Source: Notamacropus eugenii | Taxonomy: Eukaryota; Chordata; Mammalia; Diprotodontia; Macropodidae | DNA: 64,000 bases | Reading direction: 5' to 3' | NCBI RefSeq assembly: GCF_028372415.1 | Contig: NC_092878.1 | Span: 141,070,804 to 141,134,803 of the forward strand | Shown here: positions 1 to 11,993 of the stretch, one piece after another | Numbering within the stretch: position 1 is the first letter of the stretch | Layout of the letters: each line of letters opens with the position of its first letter | Notes under the pieces: generated by a model | Told to the model about the DNA's origin: nothing | Databases searched by the model: none | The model's input: the letters and a program-made list of their open reading frames with translations, nothing else | Made by a program: the position numbers and the translations under genes

Positions 1-365
1 GACAGCGTAGTTGGCTTTCTTGTGGAGTTTAGGTGAAAAGGGAATGAGAGCTATAGGACGGCAGCTTGCCTCCTACTTTTTTTGTTGTTCTTCAACCTTA
101 AAATCCACATTGACTTTGAAGTAGGAGGACTTTATTGCATCTCAATTCATAAACCAGTGGGTTGGTATATGGGCTCACCTAGAGTAATAAGGTTGGCTGG
201 GGGAGGACTGGTAAGTGAACACCTTATAGATTATTTCGTTACATTTCCAAAAGAGAGGCACACTAGATAAGAGGTGAGGAGAAAATAATTATGAAGGCAA
301 TAAAATAGAAGTTATTTATAGGAAAGAACTGGACCTTGTTAATGTTTGAAGCTTTAATTCCTTGA
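1..365. other. unique AT-rich DNA, no gene seen
   Basis: No open frame with coding character, RNA gene or repeat that I recognise. A short 62-residue frame at 82-270 has no recognisable domain. Confidence 0.5.
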
Positions 366-590
366 GGAATGGCCATATACAACTCTTTGGGGTTTTCTTT
401 CGCAAAGAATTAGTTTGCCATTTCCTTCTCCAAATCATTTTACATATGAGGGAACTAAGGCAAATAAGGTTGTGATTTGCCCAGGATCACATAGCTACTA
501 AATGTCTGAGGCTGGATTTGAACTCAGAGAACTGAGTCTTCCTGACTTCAGGTCTTTCACTCTATCCAATGTGCCACCTAGCTGCCCTGT
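366..590 (-). mobile_element. marsupial tRNA-derived SINE with RTE-like tail, 5'-complete
   Basis: Read on the plus strand it runs from a CTTTGGGGTTTTCTT-type tail segment through the conserved core (GTTTGCCATTTCC, ATGAGGGAACTAAGGCA, AGGATCACATAGCT) to CCACCTAGCTGCCC at its right end. The complement of that end is the tRNA-like head, so the element lies on the minus strand. The outermost tail is lost. It is non-coding and was presumably mobilised by an RTE or L1 LINE. The family is common in marsupials; I do not assign a subfamily. Confidence 0.75.
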
Positions 591-714
591 CTTGAGGAAC
601 ACAAAGAAGCTTAAGCAAGATGTTACATAATAGTGAAGTTTTTGGAAAGCTAATCATATTGGAAAGACTTCTCACTCACATTCATCTCAGGTAATCACAG
701 GTCTTAGTTTTAGA

Positions 715-1265
715 AAGACGTTGTTGTTGTTTGTCCTTCATTCTTGAAGCAGAACAGTGATATCACAGGGTGATGTATTGAACCACTTGTGAATTGGATT
801 TAAGTGAGGCAGAATTGCTCAAAATCATTAGCCTCACTCTCTCTTCCAGAGTAATTCAAGTCCACTGACAAGATCTAAGTCAAGATGACTAGTTATGACC
901 TGAGATGCAGTGGATAACCTTGGCATCTTTGATGTCTGACCAAGCTCTAAATGCTTCACAGCACCTGCTTCAGCCAACTCCATGGCCATTGGAACAAACT
1001 ATTCTCATCTGTCCATTCTGACAGGGGAAGTCTTCACATTCTATGGGTAGATACCCCACCCCCAACTTGCTGATGGGCTTGAAGTCTGTCAGTTACCCCC
1101 AACCTGGTTTAACCCATCTGCCAAGATGGTTTATGTGGCTGCTGAACATGCTACAGCTACTTGGAGCCACAGGTGAATTCACCAAAAGTGAATAAACAGT
1201 CCTAAAAATGGCTCAGCAAGCCCTCATACCAGAGGTGCTAGTCCTTCTTGAACACCGTATACAAC
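715..1265 (-). mobile_element. RTE 3'-end-type repeat (RTE fragment or RTE-tailed SINE)
   Basis: Starts on the plus strand with TTGTTGTTGTTTGTCCTTCATTCTTGAAG, the complement of an RTE-type 3' terminus. The same terminus, on the plus strand, ends the RTE at 46118. The rest of this ~550-bp element has no open frame and does not match that RTE's 3' part, so it is either a different RTE 3' UTR or a SINE with an RTE tail. Confidence 0.6.
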
Positions 1266-1277
1266 CCTTTAGAAAGA

Positions 1278-1366
1278 AAAATTTTAATTAATTATATTAA
1301 TATTAAATATTATTAAATATAAATATAAATTAAATATTATTAAATATAAATATTAATTAATTAATT
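1278..1366. repeat. AT-rich low-complexity tract
   Basis: About 90 bases made almost only of A and T in TATTAAATAT and TTAATTAA units. Simple-sequence DNA; no gene. Confidence 0.85.
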
Positions 1367-1549
1367 TAGGTAAAGGTTCATTAAATCCAATATTTCTAAG
1401 TATAAATCTTTCCTTCCTAGTGAAAAACGCTAGCTATAGCAATAGCAGAAAAGAAAGGAAGGAAGGAAGAGAAATCAAAGCAACAAGCATAGTCAAAGAG
1501 GAAGCAAAATTATTACTTCTGGGTTTTTGTTTTGTTTTGTTTTACACAT

Positions 1550-1809
1550 GGCATATTGTTCCATCTAGAGAACCTAAAGAGTTCATCAAAAATTAATTTG
1601 AAGAATTAATAACTGTAATAAAATTGTAGAATATAAAACAAATCCACACAAATCATTAGCATTTCTATATTCAACTAAAAAATACTGGAAGAGATAAGAG
1701 GGATTTCACCAAAGTAATATATTGAAACAGTAATATATTGAAAAGATTATCTATCAAGACACATACAGGAACTCCATAAATACACACACACACATATTAA
1801 CTAAATAAA
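1550..1809 (+). mobile_element. L1 ORF2 fragment, left part
   Basis: Matches the L1 ORF2 stretch after the reverse transcriptase core, seen again at about 40490-40700 (CCACA..AAATCA..AGCATTTCTATAT, CAGGAACT). Many stops and small deletions. The same element resumes at 2735 after a 925-bp insertion. Confidence 0.75.
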
Positions 1810-2734
1810 TGTAAGACAATTATAGTCCACATAATCTCTGGGGATCCTTACTCCAATTTCCATTCTCATTAATGTTAAGACCTAAGAAATAGCTTAGTTA
1901 CATCTCCCCCTCAGCTCATTTGCCATTGTCTCTGGCCTCCACTGATGTTCTTAACTACAAGTTGAATATCGTCTTAGTCAGACTTGAACAGCTTTAAAAT
2001 GAATATTTACTAATGTTTTATATTAAGAATAGTTGGTGCAAACATGTCTCCAAAAGTCTATGAAACATCCTCCTCCAAATACATATAGAGTCCGGGGGGA
2101 AAGCAGACTCAAACTTAGGAGCACATATGGCAAAGAATGTTCTTTGATTTTTCAGTTGTTAGTTTGGAGAAGTCTTTTTCTTACATTCATGACATGCTCA
2201 AAAAATTCCACTTGCATATGATTCATTTCTTTGCTGAATTCCTAACACAAAAATGTGTCAATATACCCTTGACTCCTGATGATGTAGTCACTGTTGCCAG
2301 CTCATCTGAGATACTGATGTTTAAAACATTGACAGGGGCAAATGGGAATTCCAACTTCCTCCAGACCCTTTGGAGCTATAAAGTCCTTCTCTGGTCAAAG
2401 TGGAAAGGTGAGTGAAGTATAGTTATAGCAGGAACCTTTCATTTCTTCCTAGAGCTATTCTTTCTCAGTACTGTGTCACAGCAGCCACACACTTCAACAT
2501 CTGGAAAAGCTCCCATCCTAACTAACATGATGATTTTATACAGGACCAAGAGATGTAATGACATTCCACAATGAGAACAGACCTCCTTGCATGGGATCAC
2601 TTCACTTCATCAAATGTCTTTCGAAGACTTTTCACACTTAGCTCGAAGTCTTTTGATTCAATGATTTTAAGTTAAGGAATCAGATTAAAATGAAATAAAG
2701 GTGATTTTGATCTCTCTCTTCTACACTCTTTACA
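1810..2734 (+). mobile_element. candidate solo LTR inserted in L1
   Basis: A 925-bp non-L1 block splits an L1 ORF2 at the point where L1 reads CAAATAAAG. It begins TG and ends CA, with CTAAATAAA to the left and AAAATAAAG to the right, so a short A-rich target duplication is likely but slightly offset. Inside are a TATA-like CTATAAAG at 2376-2383 and a poly(A) signal AATAAA at 2694-2699, about 40 bases before the end, as expected of an LTR. No primer-binding site or gag/pol is present. The orientation rests on these signals. A DNA transposon or other insert is not excluded. Confidence 0.45.
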
Positions 2735-4075
2735 AAAATAAAGATAGTTCTAAATAATTAGAGAAATAATGATTGCTTGTATATATGTAATGTCAATAAA
2801 ATAAAAATGACAATACTACTTAATACTGACATCAAATTACCAAAGAATTATTTTATACAGCTAGAAAACAATCAAATTTTTCTGAAGGAACCAAAGATCA
2901 AACATCTCAAGGGAAAAAATGGGAAAAAGTGGGAAAGAAGGGGATCTAGCAATACCAATTCTCAAACTGTACTACAAAGCAATAATTATCAGAAAATAGT
3001 TTAGTACTGGCTAAGTAATAGAGGTCAATCAATAGAAGAGGTTAGGTAGGAAATAGGTAGAAGCAAAGGACTAGGAGACCTTTGTTTGATAAAATCAAAG
3101 ACCTCAGTTATCTGAGTAAGTAATCACCATTTTGACAAAAACTTATAGGGAAAAATGGAAAACAAATGGATGAAAATTGGATAGAGACCAATATCTCATT
3201 CCATAAAGCCCAATATGGTCCAAACATATACATGACTTACATATAAAAAGTGACATCATATACAAATTAGGAGTACAAGGAAGAAATTACCATTCAGAAC
3301 TGTATGTAGAGAAAGAGTTTATAATCAAACAAAGGATAGAGAGAATCACAGAAGATAAAATAAACCATTCTGGTTACACAAAATTTTAAAAAATTGTACA
3401 AAAAAAATGAAAGCTCATCAAATTAGAAGGGAAACAGGTAACTAGAGAAAGACTCATTCATGTAAGTGTCTCTGGTAAGGTCTCATATCCAAGGTATGTA
3501 GAAAACTGAATTAAATTTATAAGAATCATTCCCCAATAGATAAGTCAAAATATATGAAGATTCACTCTTCAAAGGAAGAAATCAAAATCAAACTGCGAAA
3601 AATCACATGGAAACGTGCTCTAAAATTAAGAGAAATATAAATTAAGGCAACTTTGAAGCCCCATATCGTACCAGTCAGATTGGCAGAAATGACAAAAAAG
3701 GAAAATGAATATATTGGGAGGGCTATAGGAATAGGCAAACAAATGCACTGGAAGGAGAATTGTAAATTGGTCCGACCATTCTGTAAACCAATCTGGAACC
3801 ATCCATTCAAAATCACTAAACTTTCATCCAGTGATAATATTACTAATAGGGACATACCTCAATGAGATTAATGAGAGAAGGAAAGGATCCATATATACAA
3901 AAAGAAAAGTATAGCAACTTAAAAAAATAACAGAGTACTAGAACCTAAAGTAGTGCCTATCAATAGAGGAATTTTGAAACAAATTATGGTATGTGAATGT
4001 CACTGAATATTATTGAACCAGAAGAATGACAAAATAGATAGCTTCAGAAAAACCTGGAGAATAATACATGAACTA
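2735..4075 (+). mobile_element. L1 ORF2 C-terminal part, right part of split copy
   Basis: Continues the L1 of 1550-1809: TAATAAAAATGACAATACTAC-type thumb region, then the C-terminal domain and the start of the 3' UTR (CAGAAAAACCTGGAGA near 4050). Frames are short; the longest remnant, 3653-3865, encodes the conserved C-terminal segment. No poly(A) tail survives because a MIR-type SINE follows. Confidence 0.8.
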
Positions 4076-4340
4076 TTCATTCTAGCCACTGTGCCCACTG
4101 ACTTCCTGGAGTCAGGAAGACCTAAATTCAAATGTGCCCTCACATACTTCTTTTGTGGCCCTGAGTAAGTCATTTAGTCTCTGTTTGCCTCATTTTCTTC
4201 ATCAATAAGATGGGAATAATAATAGCATCTTCTTTCCAAGGTTGTTGTTAGGATCAAATAAGATAATAATTGGTAAGCAGTTAGCATAGTGCTTGAGAAA
4301 TAGTGCTGTATAAATGTTAGCTATTGTTGCTGTTGTTGAA
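4076..4340 (+). mobile_element. MIR-type CORE-SINE
   Basis: Plus-strand MIR pattern: tRNA-like part, then GTGGCCCTGAGTAAGTCATTTA, CTCATTTTCTTCATCAATAAG and the CORE to 3' segment TGTTGTTAGGATCAAATAAGATAATA ending near TGTTAGCTATTGTTG. Diverged, non-coding. Confidence 0.75.
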
Positions 4341-5757
4341 AAGGGGAGAAAAAAGATAGCACACTAGTAGTCAGAAGCAAAATAGACTTTTAAGGAGGAC
4401 AAAGAGTAAAAAGAAAGAAACATAAGCATAGGAGACTTGCAGGGTAGGGGGAGTGAAATATACAGTTAGTAATCAAAACTGTGAATGTGAATGGGATGAA
4501 TTCACCTGTTAAATGGAAAAGAATAGGAGAATGGAATTGAAACCAAAATTGAACTGCCTGTTGTTTATAAGAAACACGCTTAAAATAGAAAGATATACAT
4601 ATAGTTGAAATGAGGCATGAGCAGAATTAATTATGCTTCCGTTGAAGTAGAAAAGGCAGGGATGATGATCATGATTTCAGGCAAAGCAAAAGCAAAAATA
4701 TATTTAATTAAAAGAGATAAAAAGTGAAACCACATTTGCTAAAAGGTACTATATACAATGAACTGTCAATATTGATCATATATGCACCAAATACCATAGC
4801 ATCTAAATTCTTGATTTTAAGGAGGAAACAGATGGTAAAACTATACTAAAAGGAGACCTCAATTTACTCTTTTCAGATCTAGATAAATCTAGCCTTATAG
4901 TAAAGAAGATGCAAGTTAAGGAGATGAATAGAATTTTAGAAATTCAGATATGATAGAACTGTGGAGAACAGTTAATAAAAATAGAAAAGAGTATACATGT
5001 TTCTCAGTTGTGCATATCACCTTCAGAAAAATTGAACATGTGTTGTAGTATAAAAACCTCACAAATAAATGGAGAAAAGCAGAAATATTAAATGTACCCT
5101 TTTTCTTGACTAGAGCATGATAAAAATTACATTCAAAAAAGTGCCTTTGAAATATAAAGTAAAAATTATTTGATAACTAAAAATAATAATAAATAATAAC
5201 CCAATAGAATGAATTTAAGAATAAATCATAGAAATGTCAATAATCTTATTAAAAATAATGACAACAATGACACAACATACCGAAATTTGTAGAATGCAGT
5301 CAAAGCAATAGTTAGGGGGAAATTTATATCTCTAAATGATTACATCAATAAAAAAAGAGAAAGAGAAGATCAATGAATTTAGCATACAAATAAAAAATGA
5401 GAAAAAGGATAAATAAAAAATTCCCAATATCAAAATAGAAATCCTGAAAAATCAAAGATGATATTAACCAAATTGAAAAAAAGCATTGAACTAATAAATA
5501 AATCTAGAAACTTTAAAAATGATAAAATAGAGAAACCAATGATTAATCTGACTTTTTAAAAAATGCAGAAAACAAAATTATCATTATAAAAATGACAAAG
5601 GTGAATTCACAATGAAGAGGGAGAGAAAACAATCATGAAGAACTACTTTGTACAATGATATGCTAAGAAAACTGACAAGCTAAATGAAATGGACAAATAT
5701 TTATAAAATGTTAATCACTCAGCTTAACAGAAAAGGAAATAGAATTCTTTGACAACC
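4341..5757 (+). mobile_element. L1: ORF1-ORF2 spacer and ORF2 endonuclease half
   Basis: Contains the spacer and the first half of ORF2, including the remnant of the endonuclease GDLN-type motif (GGAGACCTCAATTTACTC near 4853) and GGAGAGAAAACAATCATGAAG-type linker sequence. No open frame remains. It stops at 5757 where an antisense L1 is inserted and continues at 7367. Confidence 0.8.
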
Positions 5758-7366
5758 ATTTCTTTCTTATGTTTGCTTTATTTTTATTTTTTAGTTCCAA
5801 ATTCTCTCTTTTCTCTCCCCTTTCCCCCACCCATTGAGAAGATAAAAAATATGATACTCATCATATATATGGACTTGTTAAAAAAATCAAGAAAATAAAG
5901 TAGAAAAAATGATTCAGAGTACAGTCTACAGTCAGAGTGCATCAGTTCTTTCTCTAGAGGTGGATAGTATTTTTCATCATGAGTAGTTTGGAATTGTTGT
6001 AGATCATTGTATTGAACAGAGAATCTAAGTCTTTCACATTGATTATCATTATAATATTGCTGTGATCGTGCAGAATTTTCTCCTAGTTCCACTCGATTTT
6101 ATACCAGGCCATATAAGTCTTCCCAGATTTTTCTGAAACCATCTTTTTCATAATTTCTTACATCACAATAGTATTCCATCACAATCATGGGCCACAATTG
6201 GTTTAGCCATTTCACAATCCATAGATATAACCTGATTTTCCAATTCTTCGCCACCACAAAAAGAGCTGCTATAAATCGTTTTGTACCTATGGGTCCTTTT
6301 TCTTTAATTTCTTGGGGTATAAACCTAGTAGCAGTCTATGCTTTGGGCATATTTCTAAATTGTTCTTCAGAATAGTTGGATCAGTTCACAGCTCTACCAA
6401 CATGAGGTACACATTATACTTAATAATGCATATTACTGTAACACACAAGTGTAGCTTAATATACATAAAGATGCCTATTTTTTCACACCCAGCATTTGGG
6501 CATTTTCCTTTTCTGTCATGTTAGCTAATGTGATGACTGTGAGGTGGTATCTTAAATAGTTTTAATTTGCATTTCTTCAATTATCAGTGATTTGGAATAT
6601 TGTATATGACTATTGATAGCTTTGAAATTCATCTGAGAACTGCCTGATCATATTATTTTACCATTTATCAACTGGAGCATGGTTTTTTTCATAAATTTGC
6701 CTCATTTGCTCACATATTTGAGAAATGAGACCTTAATTGGAGAAAGTTGCAGGAATTTTTCCCTACCCTCCTGTTTCCTGCTTTCCTTCTGATTTTGACC
6801 ACATTGGTTTTATTTGTGAAAAACTTTTTCAAATTACTAAATCCTATCTCTTGCGATCCTTTTTATCTCTCTTTTGGCCATGACCTTTTTCCTTACCCGT
6901 AGATCTGACAGGTAATTTTTTCCATGCTCCTCTAATTTGCTTTTGATATTACCATTTATGTTCAAGTTATGTATCAATTTTGACCTTATATTGCTATAAG
7001 GTGTGAGATCTTGATCTATCTCTATTTTCTGCTAGACTGCTAGCAGTTTTTGTTAAATAGTAAGTCTTGCTCCAAAACTAGCATCTTTGGGTGTATCAAA
7101 TACGAAGTTACTGTGGTTGGTTAACTACTATATATAACGTACCTAATCTATTTCCTTGATCATTTCTTATCCAATGCCAAGCTGATTTGATGATTGCTTT
7201 GTAGTACAGCTTGAGATCTGCTTCGTAGTTGAGATCGAGGACACTTTCTCAACATTTTTCACTGATTCCCTTGATATTCTTGACCTTTTGTTCTTACAGA
7301 TGAAATTTGTTTTCATTTTTTCTAGCTCTATAAAATATTGTTTTGGTGGTTTGATGGATATGGTAC
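5758..7366 (-). mobile_element. antisense L1, 5'-truncated, nested in another L1
   Basis: A 1.6-kb minus-strand L1 3' part: degraded T-rich 3' end at 5758-5800, 3' UTR complement (CCATTGAGAAGATAAAAAAT, CAGTTCTTTCTCTAGAGGTGGATAG), then the ORF2 C-terminal complement up to the reverse transcriptase thumb. The host L1 reads ..TTTGACAACCAT to the left and ..AAATAACACTATCTTAG to the right, which join into the normal L1 sequence and suggest a diverged target duplication of about 10 bases. Confidence 0.8.
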
Positions 7367-9845
7367 TGTAAATAACACTATCTTAGAAAAAGAAACTAGA
7401 TAAACAGTAAAGGAACTATTAAATAAAAAACCAGGACTGGATGAATTTACAAACAATTTCTACTAAACGTTTAAAATACAATTAATTCTGATGTTACATA
7501 AGTGACCTTTAAAAGTAGGCAAAGAAGGAATTCTATCAAATTCCTTCTATGACACAAATATATAAACCAAGACAAGTCACTACAGAAAAAGAAAACTATA
7601 GAACAATTTCTCTAATGAAATCATTGCAAAGAATCATAAATAAAATACTCACAAGGAGATTATAGCAATATATCACAAAAATCATATTCTATGACTAGAC
7701 TGGATCTAAACCAAGAATGCAGGGGTTGATTCAATATTAGGAAAAACATGAGCATAATTGACCATATCAAAAACAAAAATAAAACAAAAAAATCACATAT
7801 TTTCAGTAAATGCATAATAAGCTTTTGACAAAATACAAAACTCATTCCTGTTTAAAATACTAGAAAGCACAAAAATAAATAAAGCACTTTCCTTAAAATG
7901 AAAAGTATTTTATCTAAAACTAAGAGCAAGCACTACTTGTAATGAGGATAAGCTAGAAACTGCTTCCATAAGGTCAGGGATAAAGTAAGGATGTTTATTA
8001 TCACCATGACTATTCCATCTTGTACTATAGCAATGGGGAGGGGAGAGAGAAATTAAAGGAATAAGTATAGGCAATGAGGAAACAAAATATCACTTTTTTG
8101 CTCATAAAATGGTGGCTTACTTAGAGAGTCAACTAAAATAAATCTAATCAAAACCATTAACTTCAGCATACTCATAAGATATAAAACAAAGTTTTTGTCT
8201 ATGCTATCAACAAAACCAAGCAGGAAGATATAGAAGGATAGATTTCATTTACAATAGCTATGGCCTGTTTACAATGGTTGGGAATCTACCTGCCAAGCCA
8301 CACACGTACAGGAACTATATGAAGACAATTATGAAACATTTCACACAAATAAATATTGAACTAAATAATTGGAGAAACACTAATTGCTCATGGGTAGGTC
8401 AAATCATTATAATAAAAATGACAATACTACCTAAATTAATTTACTTATTCAGTGACTATCAAACAAAGAATTACTTTACAGAGTTAGAAAAATTAATAAT
8501 AAAATTCACTTGAAAAAACAAAAAGTCAAGAATATCAAGGGAAGTAATGAAAGAATAAATGAAGGAAGGGAACCTAACAATACCAGACTTCAAACTACCC
8601 TACAAAGTTATAAGCATGAAAACAATTTGGTAATGAGTAAGAAATAGAAAATTTGTCAGTGGAACAAATTAGGTAGACAGCGTACCTATGTAATTAAACA
8701 CAGTCACCTGGAATTTGATAAATGCAAAGATCCTAGCTATTGGGGCAAAGACTCAATATTTGAAAAAAAATACCATTGAGAAACCTAGGAAGTAATCTGA
8801 TAAGAACTATATATGGACCAATACCTTGTAATATATGCCAAGATAATCTCAAAATGGATACACGATTTAGACATAGAGGGTGATATCATAAGCAAATTAG
8901 TAGAGCTTGGAAGAAATTACCTATCAGATCTATGGATGGGGAAGAGTTCAAGACCAAATGAGAGACAGATTCACAGGAGGTAAAATAGACAATTCTGATT
9001 ACACTAAAATTAAAGAGATTTTTCCCATATAAAACAAATGCATCTAAAATTAGAAAGAAAGCAGGGAACTGGGATAAAACGTGTATTGAAGTTTCTTTAA
9101 TAAAAGATTCATTTCTAAACTATATAGGGAACTGAGTCATATTTACAAGGATAAGAGTCATTCCCCAACTGATAAACTATCAAAAGACATGAATAGGCAA
9201 TTTTCAGAGGAAAAAATATCAAGATATGAGAAAATTTAAATACACATGAGAAAATGGTTTGATTCACTAACAATAAGGGAAAATCAAATTAGCACAACTC
9301 CAAAGGTATTATTTCATACCCATCAGATTGGCTAAGAAAGGAAAGGACAAATTCTGGAGGCAATGTGGGAAAATAGGTACACTAGTGCACTGCTGTCAGT
9401 GCTGTGAACTAGTCCAATCCTTTGTGAAAGCGAGTTAGAATTTGCCCCCAAAAGCTATCAAAGTGTGCATTCCCTTTGAGCCAGCAATACTACTACTAGG
9501 TCTATCTCCCAAAGAAATAAAAAAAGAGGGGGGAAGATTATATTACAATGATATTTATAAAAGTTCTTTTTGTAACAACAAAGAATTGGAAATTGAGTGG
9601 ATGTCCATCAATTGAGGAATGCCTAAACAAGTTATGGCACATGAATGTGAAGGAATACTCTTGTGCTGTAAAAAAATTAGGAAGGGAATATTTTCAGAAA
9701 AACCTAGGAAGATTTGTATGATCTGATGCAAAATGAAGTGGGCAGAATCAAGGGAACAATCCTTTCAGTAACAGCAATACTGTAAAGACAATCAACTTGG
9801 AAAGACATTACTCTGATCAACACAATGACCAACCACTTGGTCATT
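7367..9845 (+). mobile_element. L1 ORF2 reverse transcriptase to 3' UTR
   Basis: Continuation of the 4341-5757 L1. It holds the reverse transcriptase and C-terminal domain (remnant frame 8274-8513) and the 3' UTR start (GAACAATCCTTTCAGTAACAGCAATACTG near 9750). It ends near 9845 without a poly(A) tail. The gene is broken by stops throughout. Confidence 0.8.
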
Positions 9846-10195
9846 TTTTCACTCCTGTTACTTATTATACATTTATTTCTTTTTTTCAATTTTTTTTTCT
9901 GTTGGGACAGGGCCTTACAGTCACCAAGACAGTCATAAGGGGCTAGGATAATCCTCTTATTTCTTTTGCAAACTCTGATGTCTGAACTCTTCAACTTGGA
10001 GCATACTCAGGAGGCAATTGCCCAAGATACACTGAAAACCCATTCTCTGGTTAGAAGTTTATTGTCTGGGACCATATCAGTTAGGAAATGCCATCACCAC
10101 CAGCTTCTAGGCAGGAAGTTGGAAGTTCAGGAATATTGTCTAAGTACATCTCTCTTGGTTCACGCAAGCAATAAATAAATAAATAAATAAAGCTG
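9846..10195. other. unassigned segment ending in (AAAT)n
   Basis: About 320 bases I cannot assign, ending with five to six AAAT units at 10171-10191. The repeat could be the worn tail of an unknown plus-strand retroelement. No coding signal. Confidence 0.4.
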
Positions 10196-10269
10196 TTCCT
10201 TCCACGTTATTTTCCAGGTGTCCTATTAATGCCCAGGCCTCCATGAGCTGGGAAAGAGGCAAGTTAAAT

Positions 10270-10420
10270 AAACTGCTCTGTTTCTTCCTCTGTAAAATGG
10301 AGATACTTATAGCGCAACAACCCAGGATTATGATCCAATAAGATACTCCCTTGCAAGTCTTCAAGCCTGTATAAATTAGGGTTATCCCCATCTTCATAGC
10401 CATCATCACTATCATTATTC
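10270..10420 (+). mobile_element. MIR-type SINE fragment
   Basis: CTGTTTCTTCCTCTGTAAAATGG followed by a 3' part with AAGTCTTCAAGCCTGTATAAATTAG and CATCATCACTATCATTATT. Plus-strand MIR organisation, diverged. Confidence 0.6.
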
Positions 10421-10854
10421 AGTAAGACATTTCCACATTCTCAAAGGGAAGGTGCCCTTCAGGGAAGGAGCCTCCAAAGAGACTCTTGTGTCCTATAATC
10501 TCAGGTTAATTAGGTGTACTCATCAAATGACCTCCCTGATAAAACCCACTTATCTATTAAATACTGAAGGAAGTAAGAAATAGTTTTGTGCTTTTTTCTT
10601 AAAAGTCAGTTAGGTAGTTATGTGCCTCCAGGAAATCTGACAGCAATCTTAACTTCAGCGTATGATTTATGTAATAAACGTAACAACAGGTTGCAACTAT
10701 AATCAGAAAACACTACACATTCTCCAGGAGAATCAGATCTGCAAATATCTCTATTTTCCAGCAATCCTTTTATAGAGGATTGATTATAATATTGTTATCA
10801 AGGTCATCTAAACTCAGCATTACAGTGTAGGTGAGCAATGATTCACATCTTTAA

Positions 10855-10995
10855 CAATTCCTAAAGCACGTTCTTTACAACAACCTTGTTAATCCTTACT
10901 CTACAGATGAGGAAACCGAAGGTTAGCAGTGACTTGCCTGCCTATCTGAGACTCCGACCCCATTTTCCTGACTCCAGTTCCAACCTTGTTACCCC
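10855..10995 (-). mobile_element. MIR-type SINE fragment
   Basis: Contains CTACAGATGAGGAAACCGAAGG and GTGACTTGCCTGCC, ending near the tRNA-like head complement at the right. Minus-strand MIR, immediately upstream of the GC-rich block. Confidence 0.65.
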
Positions 10996-11799
10996 AACCT
11001 GCTGCCTCTCTAGAGTTTCGGTGCGCAGGGTGTTACGAGAAGTATCCTGACAGTTACAAGATCCCAGACATGGAGTCTGGAGACCGAAAGGTAGAAAAGC
11101 ACGGAATCCCTGCTGAGGCTGTCTCTGTCCCTGTGTCCCCTTACTCTCTGTGGGTGTCACAGGTCCTTGACCACAGACCAGACCTGCTGTAGGCTGCTGT
11201 TTCCCCAGCAATATCAGGATCGATTCCTGGGAAAGCAGAAAGCAGAAGAGTCTGAAAGGGTTGGCAAGGAGGCGGAGCCTGCCACTCCGCCTGCCTCTAC
11301 CTCCGTGGCGGGCCAGTGTTCCATATGCTTCTTGACTAGGCGAGTTCAACTGTAGGACAGAGGGAGGCAGAGGGGGATGTGATAGGGGTAGGGTGACGAG
11401 ATTCCTGCCAGGTTGATCTGTAGGCGGGCACGTGGAAAATCCTCCTCTGCACTAATTCTTTGAAGGCAAGGCGGAGGGAGGAAAAGGGAGCTAGGAGCAG
11501 CGGCAGGCTCAGCCTCGGTCATCTCAGTCTCTGCGTGCCAAGCTTTGGCAGCGGATGGGCACCCCTGCCTACACACACACACTCCCAAACCTGCAAGAGC
11601 GAGCCGAGAGCTTTCCTGCCAGTGGAGACACAGGAGGGGGGAGTAAATGACCTGTGGCTGTGCGGGCTGCCTCCCCTCCGTGATTCCTGGGGCTCCCACT
11701 CGGCTCGCATTGTACCCCGTGATATCTTGGAGGTCACTCTGATTGCACGTTCTGCCCGACACCCAAGGACAAGGAGCAGTTGCTGGCTGCTACCAGGTG
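10996..11799 (+). promoter_or_regulatory. candidate promoter and 5' UTR of a plus-strand gene
   Basis: About 800 bases that are visibly richer in G+C and CpG than any comparable stretch here (by rough hand count about 30 CpGs between 11040 and 11880). It is free of recognisable transposons. GC-box-like GGCGGAG occurs at about 11272 and 11470, with other short GC elements around 11300-11420. No convincing TATA box lies upstream, which suits a dispersed CpG-type promoter. The block ends at a short reading frame and strong splice donor. Transcription direction is inferred only from that donor, and the start site cannot be placed. A lncRNA promoter or enhancer is the main alternative. Confidence 0.4.
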
Positions 11800-11849
11800 A
11801 TGAATCTCGCTGCAAGGTCATTGCTTTCAGTGTCCTACCTTATTATAAG
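11800..11849 (+). CDS. candidate first coding exon with signal-peptide-like start
   Basis: An ATG at 11800 (G at -3) opens 16 codons, MNLAARSLLSVSYLII, plus two bases, and runs straight into AAG|GTAAGA at 11849/11850, an excellent U2 donor. The peptide has a short basic start followed by a hydrophobic run, as at the beginning of a signal peptide. Reading on into the intron gives TAA at once, so the frame depends on splicing. It would be a phase-2 first exon of a secreted or membrane protein whose other exons lie outside what I can recognise. I do not recognise the gene. The exon may equally be purely untranslated. Confidence 0.3.
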
Positions 11850-11944
11850 GTAAGAAAGAGGGAACGTTCCCTCCCGTTTGTGCTTGGAGGAAATTTATAA
11901 ATATGTATATAGACACACATATATATTACACACACAGTGGGCAC

Positions 11945-11946
<2 letters not shown>

Positions 11947-11993
<47 letters not shown>

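Noticed and set aside
366..590. tRNA gene at the SINE head (also at 27360, 38983, 46886)
   Set aside because: Only A/B-box-like remnants of a tRNA-derived SINE head; no cloverleaf or anticodon arm preserved.
11346..11762. 138-residue minus-strand frame in the GC-rich block
   Set aside because: No domain, no start context, overlapping frames in several registers; expected from base composition.
11460..11900. 146-residue plus-strand frame through the GC-rich block
   Set aside because: It opens at TTG rather than ATG, crosses the consensus splice donor at 11850, and has no recognisable domain; GC-rich DNA simply has fewer stops.
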